64,000 nucleotides of DNA from Sphingobacterium arenae (GCF_014692505.1 NZ_JACNYK010000002.1:248001-312000), one strand, 5' to 3'. Shown: positions 30,361 to 39,855, counted from the first letter of the stretch. Notes: generated by a model from the letters alone, not told the origin. Numbers and translations are program-made.

Positions 30361-32193
30361 TTAATGGAGGGCGATTATCTCCTGATTATTTAATACGCGA
30401 TTATAAACGTGAATACCTTGAACCCAACTATTGGGGGATGTCCATTTAACGGCTGGTTGATTGATTTTCCCAATCACTATACATTGATCCAACAGACCAT
30501 TGATATAGGTATACAAGATTCCTTTTTCATACGTTAAGATCAACTTGAAACGCTGTAGTTTTTCAGGAATATACCATTTTCCGCTTGTACCACGGTTATA
30601 CTGTCTCCAGCTATCTGCAGAGCCAAGTACATTCGTGCTAGGGTATATTGTTCCTTTAAACTCAACTTGTGGTTTCAAGCTATTGCTATCCAACCGATAA
30701 GACAAATCTCCAATCTGGAACAACGTGCCTTCATAATTTGTCGTATCGGTCACTACATCCAATGAAATGGTAAATCTTTTGCCAAGTTTGCCTTGAAAAC
30801 CATTCTCCTTGCTGACGACTCCTTTGGCAAGATCAACAGCCGTGTTCATGCCTTCAAAGTCACTGTGAATCGCCGTTGGATAACCCGGACGCGACTTGCT
30901 TACAATCCAATCATAATAATCCCCATGCATCCAAGTCAGTCGCAGCGGTATCCCCAGACTTCCCTTGATCATATAAGGTCGTATATTATTCTTAGATGAG
31001 TTGGAGGTAATCGCTTCCGTCGACAGGATATCACCGGCATCATCAAGGGTATATTTTATCAACTCATATACATATCCATGCGTACCATCCACTGGGACGG
31101 AACAATATACCTCATTTACCTTATCCGGATTAATTGCCATTCCGCCGCTATAACACATTTCTAAGTTTTCCGTCTGGTGAAAATGTCCGCCACCGTTTGC
31201 TAAAAACGTCTTTTCCCACGCTGCTCCTGTCCACCTCCCGTAATAATAATCGTGCGACTTCTTATCTTCACTAATCCGCACAAAGGCAATGACCGGAGAG
31301 CCATCTTTATCAATGGCCACCTGCCAAACCCAATCACGTTGTTGTGGATTATCCACCACGATGGTCGGAAACTCTTGTAGATATGCATCCGTTTTGTTGA
31401 CACGAAAAGCCCCCTCTTCAATTTTCGCAAGTTCAGCACCTTGTACATCGTGCAATGTCAGACTATTTATATCCACATAACTGAAATACAAGAAGTTTGG
31501 ATTTTCGTTATCCGGATGTCCTGTCGTATACGCGATATAGATTTTGTCTTTACCATTGGATACATATTTAGCATAAGGTCGGGAACCTGTAGATTGTACA
31601 ATCTGACGTGGTTCACCTATAAAGGCTACGTTGTCTGCTGCATCCGGTAAGGACAAACGAGCGATCGTCGGATGCCAGTTCAGCCCTCGCCAACAGAGAT
31701 AAAAATGGTCCGGATCGTCTGCCAAGATAAAAGGTGACGGATATGTTGTATTGTGATCTGTTTCCAGCCTTTTTTCTTCACCGAGTGTCGTGATATCACC
31801 TGGTTTTTGTGAAATCCGGTAATAAAAACAGCGTTCATCGGTGTGACGGGAATAAAATACCATCACCCGGTCATCGGGTAACACTAAAAACGTAGGATTA
31901 TTGTGATCGTCGGGCTGAAACCAAGAGCGTACCAATACCTCCACCTGTTCGTTTTTTACGAAGTCGTACTGCATCGCCTTGATGTTGCCGTGCACATCAA
32001 TATAACCGATGTATGTTTTTTGGATTTTCTTTTTGGGGTTTTCATGATGGATAGCTCTCGGATCGGCAAACCAACACCATGCTCCTTCGGGAGATACTTC
32101 ATATCCTTGTCCGAAAACTGGAGCAGCAACATGCAAAAGATGCACTAAAAGAAGTAAAACTATGTAGCATATTTTTTTGACCATATTATCCAT
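30361..32193 (-). CDS. BNR_4 propeller with C-terminal LamG-like domain, unknown enzyme
   Basis: A 610-residue secreted protein (signal through about residue 29, VFGQG). The N-terminal 430 residues form a BNR_4-type propeller starting with GAWCWFADPRAIHHE. DDHNNPTFLVLPDDRVMVFY (about 95-114) places His97 and, with SRH, His117. This is the same DxHN plus His spacing as in the 2285-3619 protein. A concanavalin-A-like/LamG domain fills about 440-610 (YEGTLFQIGD, GIHVYNRVLNNQEI). I do not know its activity: lyase, rhamnosidase or another propeller glycosidase are all possible. Its companion downstream is a tandem GH43; the divergent gene is a single-domain GH43. Confidence 0.7.
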   Translation of the reverse strand: MDNMVKKICYIVLLLLVHLLHVAAPVFGQGYEVSPEGAWCWFADPRAIHHENPKKKIQKTYIGYIDVHGNIKAMQYDFVKNEQVEVLVRSWFQPDDHNNPTFLVLPDDRVMVFYSRHTDERCFYYRISQKPGDITTLGEEKRLETDHNTTYPSPFILADDPDHFYLCWRGLNWHPTIARLSLPDAADNVAFIGEPRQIVQSTGSRPYAKYVSNGKDKIYIAYTTGHPDNENPNFLYFSYVDINSLTLHDVQGAELAKIEEGAFRVNKTDAYLQEFPTIVVDNPQQRDWVWQVAIDKDGSPVIAFVRISEDKKSHDYYYGRWTGAAWEKTFLANGGGHFHQTENLEMCYSGGMAINPDKVNEVYCSVPVDGTHGYVYELIKYTLDDAGDILSTEAITSNSSKNNIRPYMIKGSLGIPLRLTWMHGDYYDWIVSKSRPGYPTAIHSDFEGMNTAVDLAKGVVSKENGFQGKLGKRFTISLDVVTDTTNYEGTLFQIGDLSYRLDSNSLKPQVEFKGTIYPSTNVLGSADSWRQYNRGTSGKWYIPEKLQRFKLILTYEKGILYTYINGLLDQCIVIGKINQPAVKWTSPNSWVQGIHVYNRVLNNQEIIALH

Positions 32194-32342
32194 GTCATCT
32201 GATTAAGTCTATAAATTTGGATACTGCTGCACAAAAATGTACAAATATGCCCGTTTTTGTGTCTGTAAATCGCCCAAATAGGTTTAAAATACATTCATCC
32301 AAGCCAATGGCCATAGTGTGGAATAAAAATAAATGTTATTTT

Positions 32343-32350
32343 TACATTTG
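32343..32350 (+). promoter_or_regulatory. -7 element (TACATTTG) upstream of single-domain GH43
   Basis: TACATTTG matches TAnnTTTG fully, about 60 nt before the chosen ATG. A clear TTTG at -33 was not seen. A second full match, TAAATTTG (32212-32219), is farther upstream on the same strand. Confidence 0.4.
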
Positions 32351-32410
32351 TCAAGTAAATTTCGTTTATTTAAGAAATTTTATTGTTACACCCTAGATGT
32401 AAACCTTTAT

Positions 32411-33475
32411 ATGATGAACACAAATTCAATAAAAAGACAGACTTATCTTAGCCCCCTCTTGTTTTTATGCTGTGTGGTTATCGGCGTCACACAAAGTAAA
32501 GCACAACAAGCTCCGACAGAAAAAGACATGCGTGCTTACCTCCTAGTTTTTCATAACGACGACACCCATAGTTTACATATGGCGTTAGGCCATGACGGTT
32601 ATACCTTTACCGCACTGAACGACGGCGACCCCATTATCGCGGGCGATACTATTGCCGACCAAAAAGGTATCCGGGATCCACATATTTACCGGGGTCCGGA
32701 CGGAGCCTTTTACCTAGCCATGACCGATCTGCACATCTATGCTCAGCAAGCCGGATATCGCGATGCCGAATGGGAGCGCGAAGACTATGGCTGGGGGAAC
32801 AACCGCGGGTTGGTCCTCATGAAGTCTCCCGATCTGATCCATTGGAAACGCGCAAACCTACGGTTAGACAAACAGGCTCCCTTCTTTCAGGATATCGGAT
32901 GTGCATGGGCTCCCGAGACCACCTTCGATGAAGAAGCCGGAAAACTGATGATTTACTTTACCATGCGGCACCGCACAGATGCCGCAAAATTATATTACGC
33001 TTATGTCAATGATGATTTCGACCGTTTGGAATCCACTCCGCAGATACTATTTGAATATCCCGACGAAAAAATCACTGCATTGGATGCCGATATTACCAAA
33101 GTAGGCGACGAATACCGGATGTTCTACGTTTCGCATGATGGGGTCGCGGGTATTAAGCAAGCCGTATCGGATCGTGCAAACGGAGGTTACGTGTTCGACC
33201 ATCGTTGGTATGATCCGGAACCTCAAGCCTGTGAAGCTCCTAACGTATGGAAACGCATCGGCGAAGAAAAATGGGTACTGATGTATGATTGTTACGGGCA
33301 ATCGGTTCACAATTTTGGTTTCAGTGAAACAACAGATTTCGTAAACTTCCAAAATCTCGGACAGTTCAACCAAGGCGTTATGAAAACCACCAATTTTACC
33401 TCACCCAAGCATGGCGCGGTTATTCATCTCACCAAAGCGGAGGCTGATAAATTAATTGAAAAATGGGGCCTATAG
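32411..33475 (+). CDS. Single-domain GH43 glycosidase
   Basis: About 354 residues from ATG 32411; the next Met, 32414, is equivalent. A longer frame from 32333 is open but would give no sensible signal peptide, whereas MMNTNSIKRQTYLSPLLFLC does. KGIRDPHIYRG supplies the base Asp, TALDADITKVGDEYRMFY the second Asp, and ACEAPNVWKRIGE the acid Glu. GCAWAPETTFDEEAGKLMIY fits the group. The chain stops at SPKHGAVIHLTKAEADKLIE, the same point where domain 1 of the two tandem proteins ends. It therefore looks like a free-standing copy of that first domain. Role in arabinose or galactose removal is inferred from context. Confidence 0.87.
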   Translation: MMNTNSIKRQTYLSPLLFLCCVVIGVTQSKAQQAPTEKDMRAYLLVFHNDDTHSLHMALGHDGYTFTALNDGDPIIAGDTIADQKGIRDPHIYRGPDGAFYLAMTDLHIYAQQAGYRDAEWEREDYGWGNNRGLVLMKSPDLIHWKRANLRLDKQAPFFQDIGCAWAPETTFDEEAGKLMIYFTMRHRTDAAKLYYAYVNDDFDRLESTPQILFEYPDEKITALDADITKVGDEYRMFYVSHDGVAGIKQAVSDRANGGYVFDHRWYDPEPQACEAPNVWKRIGEEKWVLMYDCYGQSVHNFGFSETTDFVNFQNLGQFNQGVMKTTNFTSPKHGAVIHLTKAEADKLIEKWGL

Positions 33476-33480
33476 GCCCC
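33465..33480 (+). terminator. GC-rich palindrome over the GH43 stop codon
   Basis: GGGGCCTATAGGCCCC is a perfect 16-nt palindrome whose centre holds the GH43 stop (TAG 33473-33475). A short T-rich stretch follows (TGTTTTAT). A second, weaker hairpin around 33493-33513 is in the same spacer before the convergent GH51 fusion. It is probably a terminator. Confidence 0.55.
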
Positions 33481-33551
33481 AACTGTTTTATAGATTCACA
33501 ACACTATTTGTGAGAATATTTCTTTTGGTAAGATGATCACGCAACGCTCTC

Positions 33552-36149
33552 CTATTTAGGATTAGCGACTCTAACTACCGTAAAAGAATACGGAGGAATC
33601 TCGTAAACCCAATCTTTCTCCACCGTAATCTCCGCTGTCACGGGCTGTGCTTTATCATCATCGGGTCGGCCGCTCAATACCATTTTTGTTGCCCTCGCAG
33701 TTTCCGTTAGCAAGCCGTCCAAAGTCACTTTACTACGGACACCTACAGGTAATAAATTTGCCAAGCGGATGATGATATCACCACTCTCCTCATCTTTTAC
33801 AACCGAACAGGCAACGCGTTTTCTGACAGCTTCATCGGTATGGTTTAGTTCAATATGATTGGCAAAATATTCGTTTCCGGCATGCACACCGAATAGTTTT
33901 TGCACATAGTACCCTACCGTTGGTTTGATCTCGTCGTTGTTGAAGTAAATCAGATCCGGATTCCACTGCGTACGTTTTTCTTTGGCCAACAAAGGTGCAT
34001 AACTGGTCATGCTCACTATATCGGCATTCCGTTCGATATTGATCAGGTGCAAGGCCTCCGTCAATGCTGTTTCTATATTGGTCGCACGGTTAGGTAAATG
34101 GGCTGCGTATTCTCCCACATACACTTTTGCTTTGCTGCGATCATAGCGATCATAAAAATCCTGATTGTGGATATACCATCCAGGAGTCTGGTAGTAATGT
34201 TCATCAATCATCGGTACACCCAGTTCCGTAGCGACTTCCCATCCACGCTCATAATCTGATCCTTCCGACCACGGCCCACTGGTACCGATCACAACGATAT
34301 CCGGATATTTCTCCTTGATAGCGTCGAAAATCATTTGGAAACGCTCTATAAATACTTCCGATATCAAGTCTTCGTTTCCGACACCGATATACTTCAAGTT
34401 AAAAGGTTCAGGATGTCCAGCCTCCGCGCGCATCTTGGCCCATTTGTTTGTTTTAGGATCGCCATTTGCCCATTCAATCAAATCCAAGATATCTTGGATG
34501 TACGCACCCATATCTTCCAATGGAATTCCGCCCTGTTGCCCTCCGATCGGATGATCACATTTTTCCGAATTTTGACAAGGAACTCCAGCCGCTACGATAG
34601 GCATAGGCGCAGCACCGATATCCGCACAGAACTGGAAATATTCGTAATAGCCTAATCCCATCGACTGATGGTAGCCCCAAAGGTTGCGCTGTGGTTTACG
34701 AGCTTCCAATGGCCCGATCGTATTTTTCCAGTGGTAGATATTTTCTATACCCTGTCCGTGTGCAACACACCCGCCCGGAAAACGCACAAAGCGAGGTTTA
34801 ATATCCGCCAATACTTGGGCTAAGTCCCGACGTAAGCCATTCTTACGTTCGTTAAACGTCTCCTGGGGAAATAAGGAAACCATATCTAAGGCAATCTTTC
34901 CTTCTGCTTGCGGGATTATTTCCAGTCTTCCGTTGGAGACATCTCCTTTCGCAACCAATACGGCTTCCTGTTTCTTCCAATTTTCAGTTAACGCACCAGT
35001 TATTGTTTCGCCATATACTGCACCGTGTTCATCTAGCAGGCGTATTTTCAAACGGGCGTCCTTTCCATCGATCGTTTTGGCGAGGACCGAAAAGTCGTAT
35101 TTTGCATTCGCTTTTAAAGAAATCCCATCAAAGCCCTCATTCTGCAATCCAGCACCAACCTTGTTCACTGTCAAGACGGCATAGTGCTTATTATTTTCAT
35201 GAATAGGCGATGCGGTTTCGATCGCAAAGGAAACATCCCTGTTTGTCGTTTTCCAAGCTGTCTTACTGTGCCAATTCGGGTCATTTTTTCTATCCGTCGG
35301 TTGGTACTCAAACCCTCTATTCTGCACGAGCTCGGCATATATCCCCCCATCTGCGGCGTAATTGATATCTTCAAAAAAAATCCCGATCAGCTTATCACTG
35401 ATTGCCTTGGATTCGTTGGCCTGAACCGTAATATTGGCTTCTAGCTGATGGAGATCCCGAAAACGTGTTGGATCGTCACGCATTAACTCTGCATGCTGTG
35501 CATTTCTGTACTTGGAAACCTGTACGTGTTTAATCAATTTATCGATTACCTCCCAAGGAACCTTGTGTAAAGTACCAGTCTCTTCACGTCCCGCAATCGT
35601 CGCTTGACTTCTTTGCCCGATACGCGTATCTGCATCAGCCCGCCCCACATCAGCATACCTCCGAAAATCTTTTGTCGTCGTTTGGAAAAACTTCTTCTCC
35701 CCCGTCTGATTACCTATCCAAGATATACGATAACGATCCTGCGTTTGGTCGTACTCGATCTCCAGCGCCGTGCAGTTATCATGGTGATGCAGAATGGGAT
35801 ACTCTTGTGGAATCCATCGAACCAGATCAGGCGATTTCGCATAAGCGAATGTCGGATCCTGATCATTCACCGTCCATACCGCGTGCCAATAACCATCTGC
35901 ACCTCGTGTCAATACCGGATCGAACATCCGCTTTTCTCCACCCCAAGTACCATAATCCGATTTTACAAACGCAAACTCGGGGCCGATAGTATGCCATGTC
36001 TTTTGGTCTCGGCTCCAGGCGAAATGCAATCCGGCCTTATTATCCTGCTTGCCGGTAGAATAGGCAAAAATATACGTCGAATCCGGTTCGTTGGCAAATA
36101 AATTCAGGAAAGGACTACTTGTCAAAAGCAATAAAAATATCCATTTCAT
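33552..36149 (-). CDS. GH43 half-propeller fused to GH51 alpha-L-arabinofuranosidase
   Basis: An 865-residue secreted protein (signal near SPFLNLFA). The first about 200 residues follow the GH43 start pattern (TYIFAYSTGKQDNKAGLHF, then RMFDPVLTRGADGYWHAVW with Asp77). They stop before the blades that would carry the acid Glu, so this part is probably not an enzyme by itself. A linker leads to a full GH51 from about residue 245: IGIFFEDINYAADGGIYAEL, YIGVGNED (acid/base Glu593) and KVYVGEYAAH (nucleophile Glu680). The GH51 part should cleave terminal alpha-L-arabinofuranose. Its ATG overlaps the stop of the upstream GH51 (TAATG, 36149), so translation is probably coupled. It is the last gene of the block. 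Confidence 0.88.
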   Translation of the reverse strand: MKWIFLLLLTSSPFLNLFANEPDSTYIFAYSTGKQDNKAGLHFAWSRDQKTWHTIGPEFAFVKSDYGTWGGEKRMFDPVLTRGADGYWHAVWTVNDQDPTFAYAKSPDLVRWIPQEYPILHHHDNCTALEIEYDQTQDRYRISWIGNQTGEKKFFQTTTKDFRRYADVGRADADTRIGQRSQATIAGREETGTLHKVPWEVIDKLIKHVQVSKYRNAQHAELMRDDPTRFRDLHQLEANITVQANESKAISDKLIGIFFEDINYAADGGIYAELVQNRGFEYQPTDRKNDPNWHSKTAWKTTNRDVSFAIETASPIHENNKHYAVLTVNKVGAGLQNEGFDGISLKANAKYDFSVLAKTIDGKDARLKIRLLDEHGAVYGETITGALTENWKKQEAVLVAKGDVSNGRLEIIPQAEGKIALDMVSLFPQETFNERKNGLRRDLAQVLADIKPRFVRFPGGCVAHGQGIENIYHWKNTIGPLEARKPQRNLWGYHQSMGLGYYEYFQFCADIGAAPMPIVAAGVPCQNSEKCDHPIGGQQGGIPLEDMGAYIQDILDLIEWANGDPKTNKWAKMRAEAGHPEPFNLKYIGVGNEDLISEVFIERFQMIFDAIKEKYPDIVVIGTSGPWSEGSDYERGWEVATELGVPMIDEHYYQTPGWYIHNQDFYDRYDRSKAKVYVGEYAAHLPNRATNIETALTEALHLINIERNADIVSMTSYAPLLAKEKRTQWNPDLIYFNNDEIKPTVGYYVQKLFGVHAGNEYFANHIELNHTDEAVRKRVACSVVKDEESGDIIIRLANLLPVGVRSKVTLDGLLTETARATKMVLSGRPDDDKAQPVTAEITVEKDWVYEIPPYSFTVVRVANPK

Positions 36150-38110
36150 TATTGTACAGGTATTTTAATAACAGTAAACGAATAAGGAGGAAAGGTATCC
36201 TTAATGGCTTTACCTTTATAATTCACCTGCTCTGTCTGTGGCTTTATTCTCAAAGGTTCTTCGAGGCTATTTACCACATTCAGATCGGCATTTGCCAATG
36301 TAATCTTGGTTGCATTCCCCTTCATTTTTTTCTTGGTATCCAGTTGGAAGTTGGCCTCAACAGACTGTTCGTTGTAGTTCACAAATTTAACGATCAGCTC
36401 TTTTGTATTAGCATCATACACAGCGGAAGCGTATAGACTGTCCTGACCAACAACATTTTGATCGCCAAGTTTTACAGGGATAATATCCGTACCTTTATTT
36501 AAGGAGTACAACTTCTGAACGTGATAACTTGGTGTACCATATACATTCAGGTTGTCTACCCAAATAAGGTCGGGCGACCATTGCCAACCGTCTACATGAC
36601 CAAACAGCGGTGCATAAGAAGCCATCGTTACCACATCACCGTTACGTTCCAATCCCGTCAAGAAAGCTGCTTCGGATAATGCTGCCTCCCACGTACTTCT
36701 TCCTGGACCTTGTGGTCGCGTAGTATGCGATGCATATTCTCCGGCAAAGATCTTCGGTCCGTTACGATCGTAGTCGTCATAGCGATCTGCTCCTGAAAGG
36801 AACCATGCTGGTGGACGATAGTAATGTTCATCGATGATATCCACCTTCATGTCGCGGAGTTTTTCATCCAGATAGTCAAAGCGCTCCCCATTCGGATCTG
36901 TACCCGAGCTTGCGATGATCTGTATTTCCGGATGCTTCTCTTGCAAAATCTTTTGGAAGATCGCTAATCTTTCGATATACTGCGGGCCCCAGTTTTCATT
37001 TCCGACACCCAACATTTTCAAATTGAAAGGCGCTGGATGTCCCATCTCCGCACGGAGTTTACCCCAAGGTGTATGGGTATCGCCATTGGCAAATTCAATC
37101 AGATCCAAGGCATCTTGGATATATTCGTCCAATTCGTCCAACGGAACGACTTCTCCTGTATTAAACTGGCACGCCATTCCACAGTTAAGGATTGGAACCG
37201 GTTCTGCACCGATATCTTCCGATAGCAAGAAATACTCATAAAAGCCCAAGCCGAAGGTTTGAAAGTAATCGGGTGTTAAGCGATGGCTAAACTCTGTATT
37301 CCAACGATTGATAATCAGCTCACGCTCTTCGATTGGCCCGACGGTTTTTTTCCACTGAAAACGTGTTGCCAAGTCTCTACCTTCTACGATACAGCCTCCC
37401 GGAAAACGAACGAAATCAGGCTCCATATCTGCCAATATCTGCACCATATCTTTCCGAAGGCCTTTAGGACGGTTTTTCCAAGTATCTTGCGGGAAAAGCG
37501 ACAACATATCCACTTCTACATCACCCACTCCTTCAAACCAGATGTTTAATTTTCCTTTTGGTGAGGTCTCCGACGAAGTGAACGTCACCGATCCGGTTTG
37601 CCAGTTGGCTCCTTGCGACAAAGGTAACGCCGCCGTACCGATTACCTGGTCTTGCTCATTTAGCAATTCCACTTTAATCCGTATACCCGGAGACGCCTGC
37701 CGATATAGCAACGAAAATTCGTAACCATCTCCTTTCTTCACGCCCATGCCGCGGAAACCTTCATTTTGCAGACCCGTTTTAAAGTCCGTTGGTTTATGTA
37801 TTTTTAGTGATCTCGCATTTCCTTTGCGACGGCTGTCGTTGACAATCAAAAAAGTACCCTCCGGAACGTTCTCCAAACGTTTCCATCCCATCATCGGATG
37901 GTCAAACTCAAACGACCGGTTTTTAACAAGCTCCGCATAAATACCCCCATCAGCACCAAGGTTGATGTCTTCAAAGAATATACCCCACATGTGTGGTGAT
38001 ATTTTGCCAGAGGCATTATCTAGTTGGACTTTCAGATCGACAGCATTCTGGGCATATAAAAACGAGCCGCAAATAGCTAAAACAGTCGTTAATGATAGTA
38101 TCTTCTTCAT
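36149..38110 (-). CDS. GH51 alpha-L-arabinofuranosidase, secreted
   Basis: A 653-residue enzyme with signal peptide MKKILSLTTVLAICGSFLYA. IGIFFEDI is present as WGIFFEDINLGADGGIYAEL, a carbohydrate-binding-like domain lies at about 60-200, and the barrel has FVRFPGGCIVEG. MLGVGNENWGPQ carries acid/base Glu372 and IFAGEYASH carries nucleophile Glu458. A C-terminal beta domain ends FPPYSFTVIKI. It removes alpha-L-arabinofuranose from arabinan, arabinoxylan or AGP. It is the middle of three successive GH51 genes; 32 nt separate it from the upstream one and 1 nt overlaps the next. Confidence 0.93.
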   Translation of the reverse strand: MKKILSLTTVLAICGSFLYAQNAVDLKVQLDNASGKISPHMWGIFFEDINLGADGGIYAELVKNRSFEFDHPMMGWKRLENVPEGTFLIVNDSRRKGNARSLKIHKPTDFKTGLQNEGFRGMGVKKGDGYEFSLLYRQASPGIRIKVELLNEQDQVIGTAALPLSQGANWQTGSVTFTSSETSPKGKLNIWFEGVGDVEVDMLSLFPQDTWKNRPKGLRKDMVQILADMEPDFVRFPGGCIVEGRDLATRFQWKKTVGPIEERELIINRWNTEFSHRLTPDYFQTFGLGFYEYFLLSEDIGAEPVPILNCGMACQFNTGEVVPLDELDEYIQDALDLIEFANGDTHTPWGKLRAEMGHPAPFNLKMLGVGNENWGPQYIERLAIFQKILQEKHPEIQIIASSGTDPNGERFDYLDEKLRDMKVDIIDEHYYRPPAWFLSGADRYDDYDRNGPKIFAGEYASHTTRPQGPGRSTWEAALSEAAFLTGLERNGDVVTMASYAPLFGHVDGWQWSPDLIWVDNLNVYGTPSYHVQKLYSLNKGTDIIPVKLGDQNVVGQDSLYASAVYDANTKELIVKFVNYNEQSVEANFQLDTKKKMKGNATKITLANADLNVVNSLEEPLRIKPQTEQVNYKGKAIKDTFPPYSFTVIKIPVQ

Positions 38111-38142
38111 CTATATTAAGAATTTATATGTTCAATTTTTTA

Positions 38143-39687
38143 CTAAATAAGTTCCAATACAATAACCGAATGTGCTGGAATATCGATCTCTAGCTGATTA
38201 TCCTTCAATTTGGCATCTTTATATTCTTTCGGAAGTACCGTATTAGGTTGCTCAAATGTATTGTGTTCTCTTAAATTATTGGTAGTCAGAATACGCCCGG
38301 TAAGGTGTTTTGCCTTGATGCCCCCTAAGTCCAATGAAACTTTCTTTTTTGCTTTCGGATCAATATTCACGACAGAAATGTGTACTCTACCTTGTTTATC
38401 TTTTGATGCAGAAGCCGAGATAGCCGGGATTTCTTCTTCGCCATATTTATAGGTATCGCTGTGCAGTTCGATCGGGATCAACTGCGCATCTTGGTGCACC
38501 TTATACATTTCCATCACATGATAAGTAGGTGTCACGATCATATCTTTTCCATTGGTTAAGATAACAGCTTGCAACACATTGATAGTTTGTGCTAAGTTTG
38601 CCATTTTAACGCGTTTAGCATGGTTGTTAAAGATATTTAAAGTCATCCCAGCGATCATCGCATCGCGCATAGTATTTTGCTGATATAAGAAACCCGGATT
38701 TGTTTCCGGCTCTACTTCATACCATCCTCCCCATTCATCCACAACGAGGTCTACCTTTGCTTGGGGGTCGTATTTATCCATAATTGCGCTATGTTTTTCG
38801 ACAAGCTCATTCATAAACCACGCGGATTTCATCGTTTTGAAATATTCCTCATCAGAAAATTTTGTTGACGAACCCTTTTTATTCCAGTTGATGACCGCAT
38901 AATGATGCAACGCGACACCTTTCATAAGATGGTTTGGTATATTCTTCATGAGTGTTTCCGTCCAGTGGTAATCTGCACTATTCGCTCCGGATGCGATACG
39001 GTATAATCCACCACTGTTGTCCCAATCAGCCATAAAGGTTGCATATTTCCGATAGATATCGCTGTAATACTCGGCAGTCATGTTCCCACCACACCCCCAG
39101 GCTTCGTTTCCTACCCCCCAAAATTTAACGTTCCAGGGTTCTTCTCTTCCGTTTTCACGTCGGAGATCCGACATCGGACTTTTTCCGGCAAAATTGACAT
39201 ACTGCACCCAGTCGGCTAATTCCTGTACTTCCCCACTTCCTACATTACCCGCTAGATAGGGTTCCGTTTCCAACAGCTCGCACATGTTGAGGAAGTCGTG
39301 CGTGCCAAAGGAATTGTCTTCCGTAACGCCACCCCACCAGCTGTTGACGATGGAAGGGCGGCCTTCTTTTGACCCGATTCCGTCCTTCCAATGATAGGTA
39401 TCCGCAAAACATCCTCCCGGCCATCTTAAATTTGGTATCTGTAATTTTTTCAGGGCATCGACCACATCATTCCGGACACCAGCAGTATGTGCAATAGAAT
39501 CATTGGCTTCTCCTACATAAAAACCATCGTAAATACATCGTCCAAGGTGTTCGGCAAAATGTCCGTAAATGTGTTTATTAATCGTAATATCGGTTTGTGT
39601 GTCCGTTAGCTTAATATTGTTCTGTCCATAAGAAAGCGTGCAGACTGACAATAAAGCAATGCTCAGTTTTAATTTTCCCTTGATCAT
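38143..39687 (-). CDS. GH51 alpha-L-arabinofuranosidase, AbfA-like
   Basis: A 514-residue GH51 of the shorter type that resembles intracellular AbfA enzymes (HIYGHFAEHLGRCIYDGFYV), but with a signal peptide ending LSYGQ. LRWPGGCFADTYHWKDGIG is a family signature. FWGVGNEAWGCGG holds acid/base Glu195 and LVVDEWGGWY holds nucleophile Glu318. The C-terminal beta domain ends in IPAHSVIVLEL. It is likely periplasmic and acts on imported arabino-oligosaccharides. It is the first gene after the SusCD 2 terminator, in a series of three GH51 genes. Confidence 0.93.
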   Translation of the reverse strand: MIKGKLKLSIALLSVCTLSYGQNNIKLTDTQTDITINKHIYGHFAEHLGRCIYDGFYVGEANDSIAHTAGVRNDVVDALKKLQIPNLRWPGGCFADTYHWKDGIGSKEGRPSIVNSWWGGVTEDNSFGTHDFLNMCELLETEPYLAGNVGSGEVQELADWVQYVNFAGKSPMSDLRRENGREEPWNVKFWGVGNEAWGCGGNMTAEYYSDIYRKYATFMADWDNSGGLYRIASGANSADYHWTETLMKNIPNHLMKGVALHHYAVINWNKKGSSTKFSDEEYFKTMKSAWFMNELVEKHSAIMDKYDPQAKVDLVVDEWGGWYEVEPETNPGFLYQQNTMRDAMIAGMTLNIFNNHAKRVKMANLAQTINVLQAVILTNGKDMIVTPTYHVMEMYKVHQDAQLIPIELHSDTYKYGEEEIPAISASASKDKQGRVHISVVNIDPKAKKKVSLDLGGIKAKHLTGRILTTNNLREHNTFEQPNTVLPKEYKDAKLKDNQLEIDIPAHSVIVLELI

Positions 39688-39855
39688 ATTTAGTTGTTTT
39701 GTTTAAATACCGGTTTATAACACCTTTTGTAAGCACGCTCCTAGTAAGCCATAAAAGCTCATTTTTGGGTTAGCACTTAAAATTAGTGTCAAAATAACAC
39801 TTATTTTCATAATCGCAAAATTTTTTTTGTATTCTATGCTAGATAAAAGTGAAGA

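Noticed and set aside
32333..32410. Longer N-terminus for the single-domain GH43
   Set aside because: The extra 26 residues push the signal peptide inward and contain none of the usual features; ATG 32411 is better.
36149..36151. Frameshift between the two GH51 genes
   Set aside because: The TAATG overlap is a normal coupled stop-start; both proteins have complete ends and the second has its own signal peptide.
39785..39801. AGTGT/ACACT inverted repeat upstream of the first GH51
   Set aside because: Short arms, no matching promoter element, and similar half-sites occur by chance in the AT-rich spacer.
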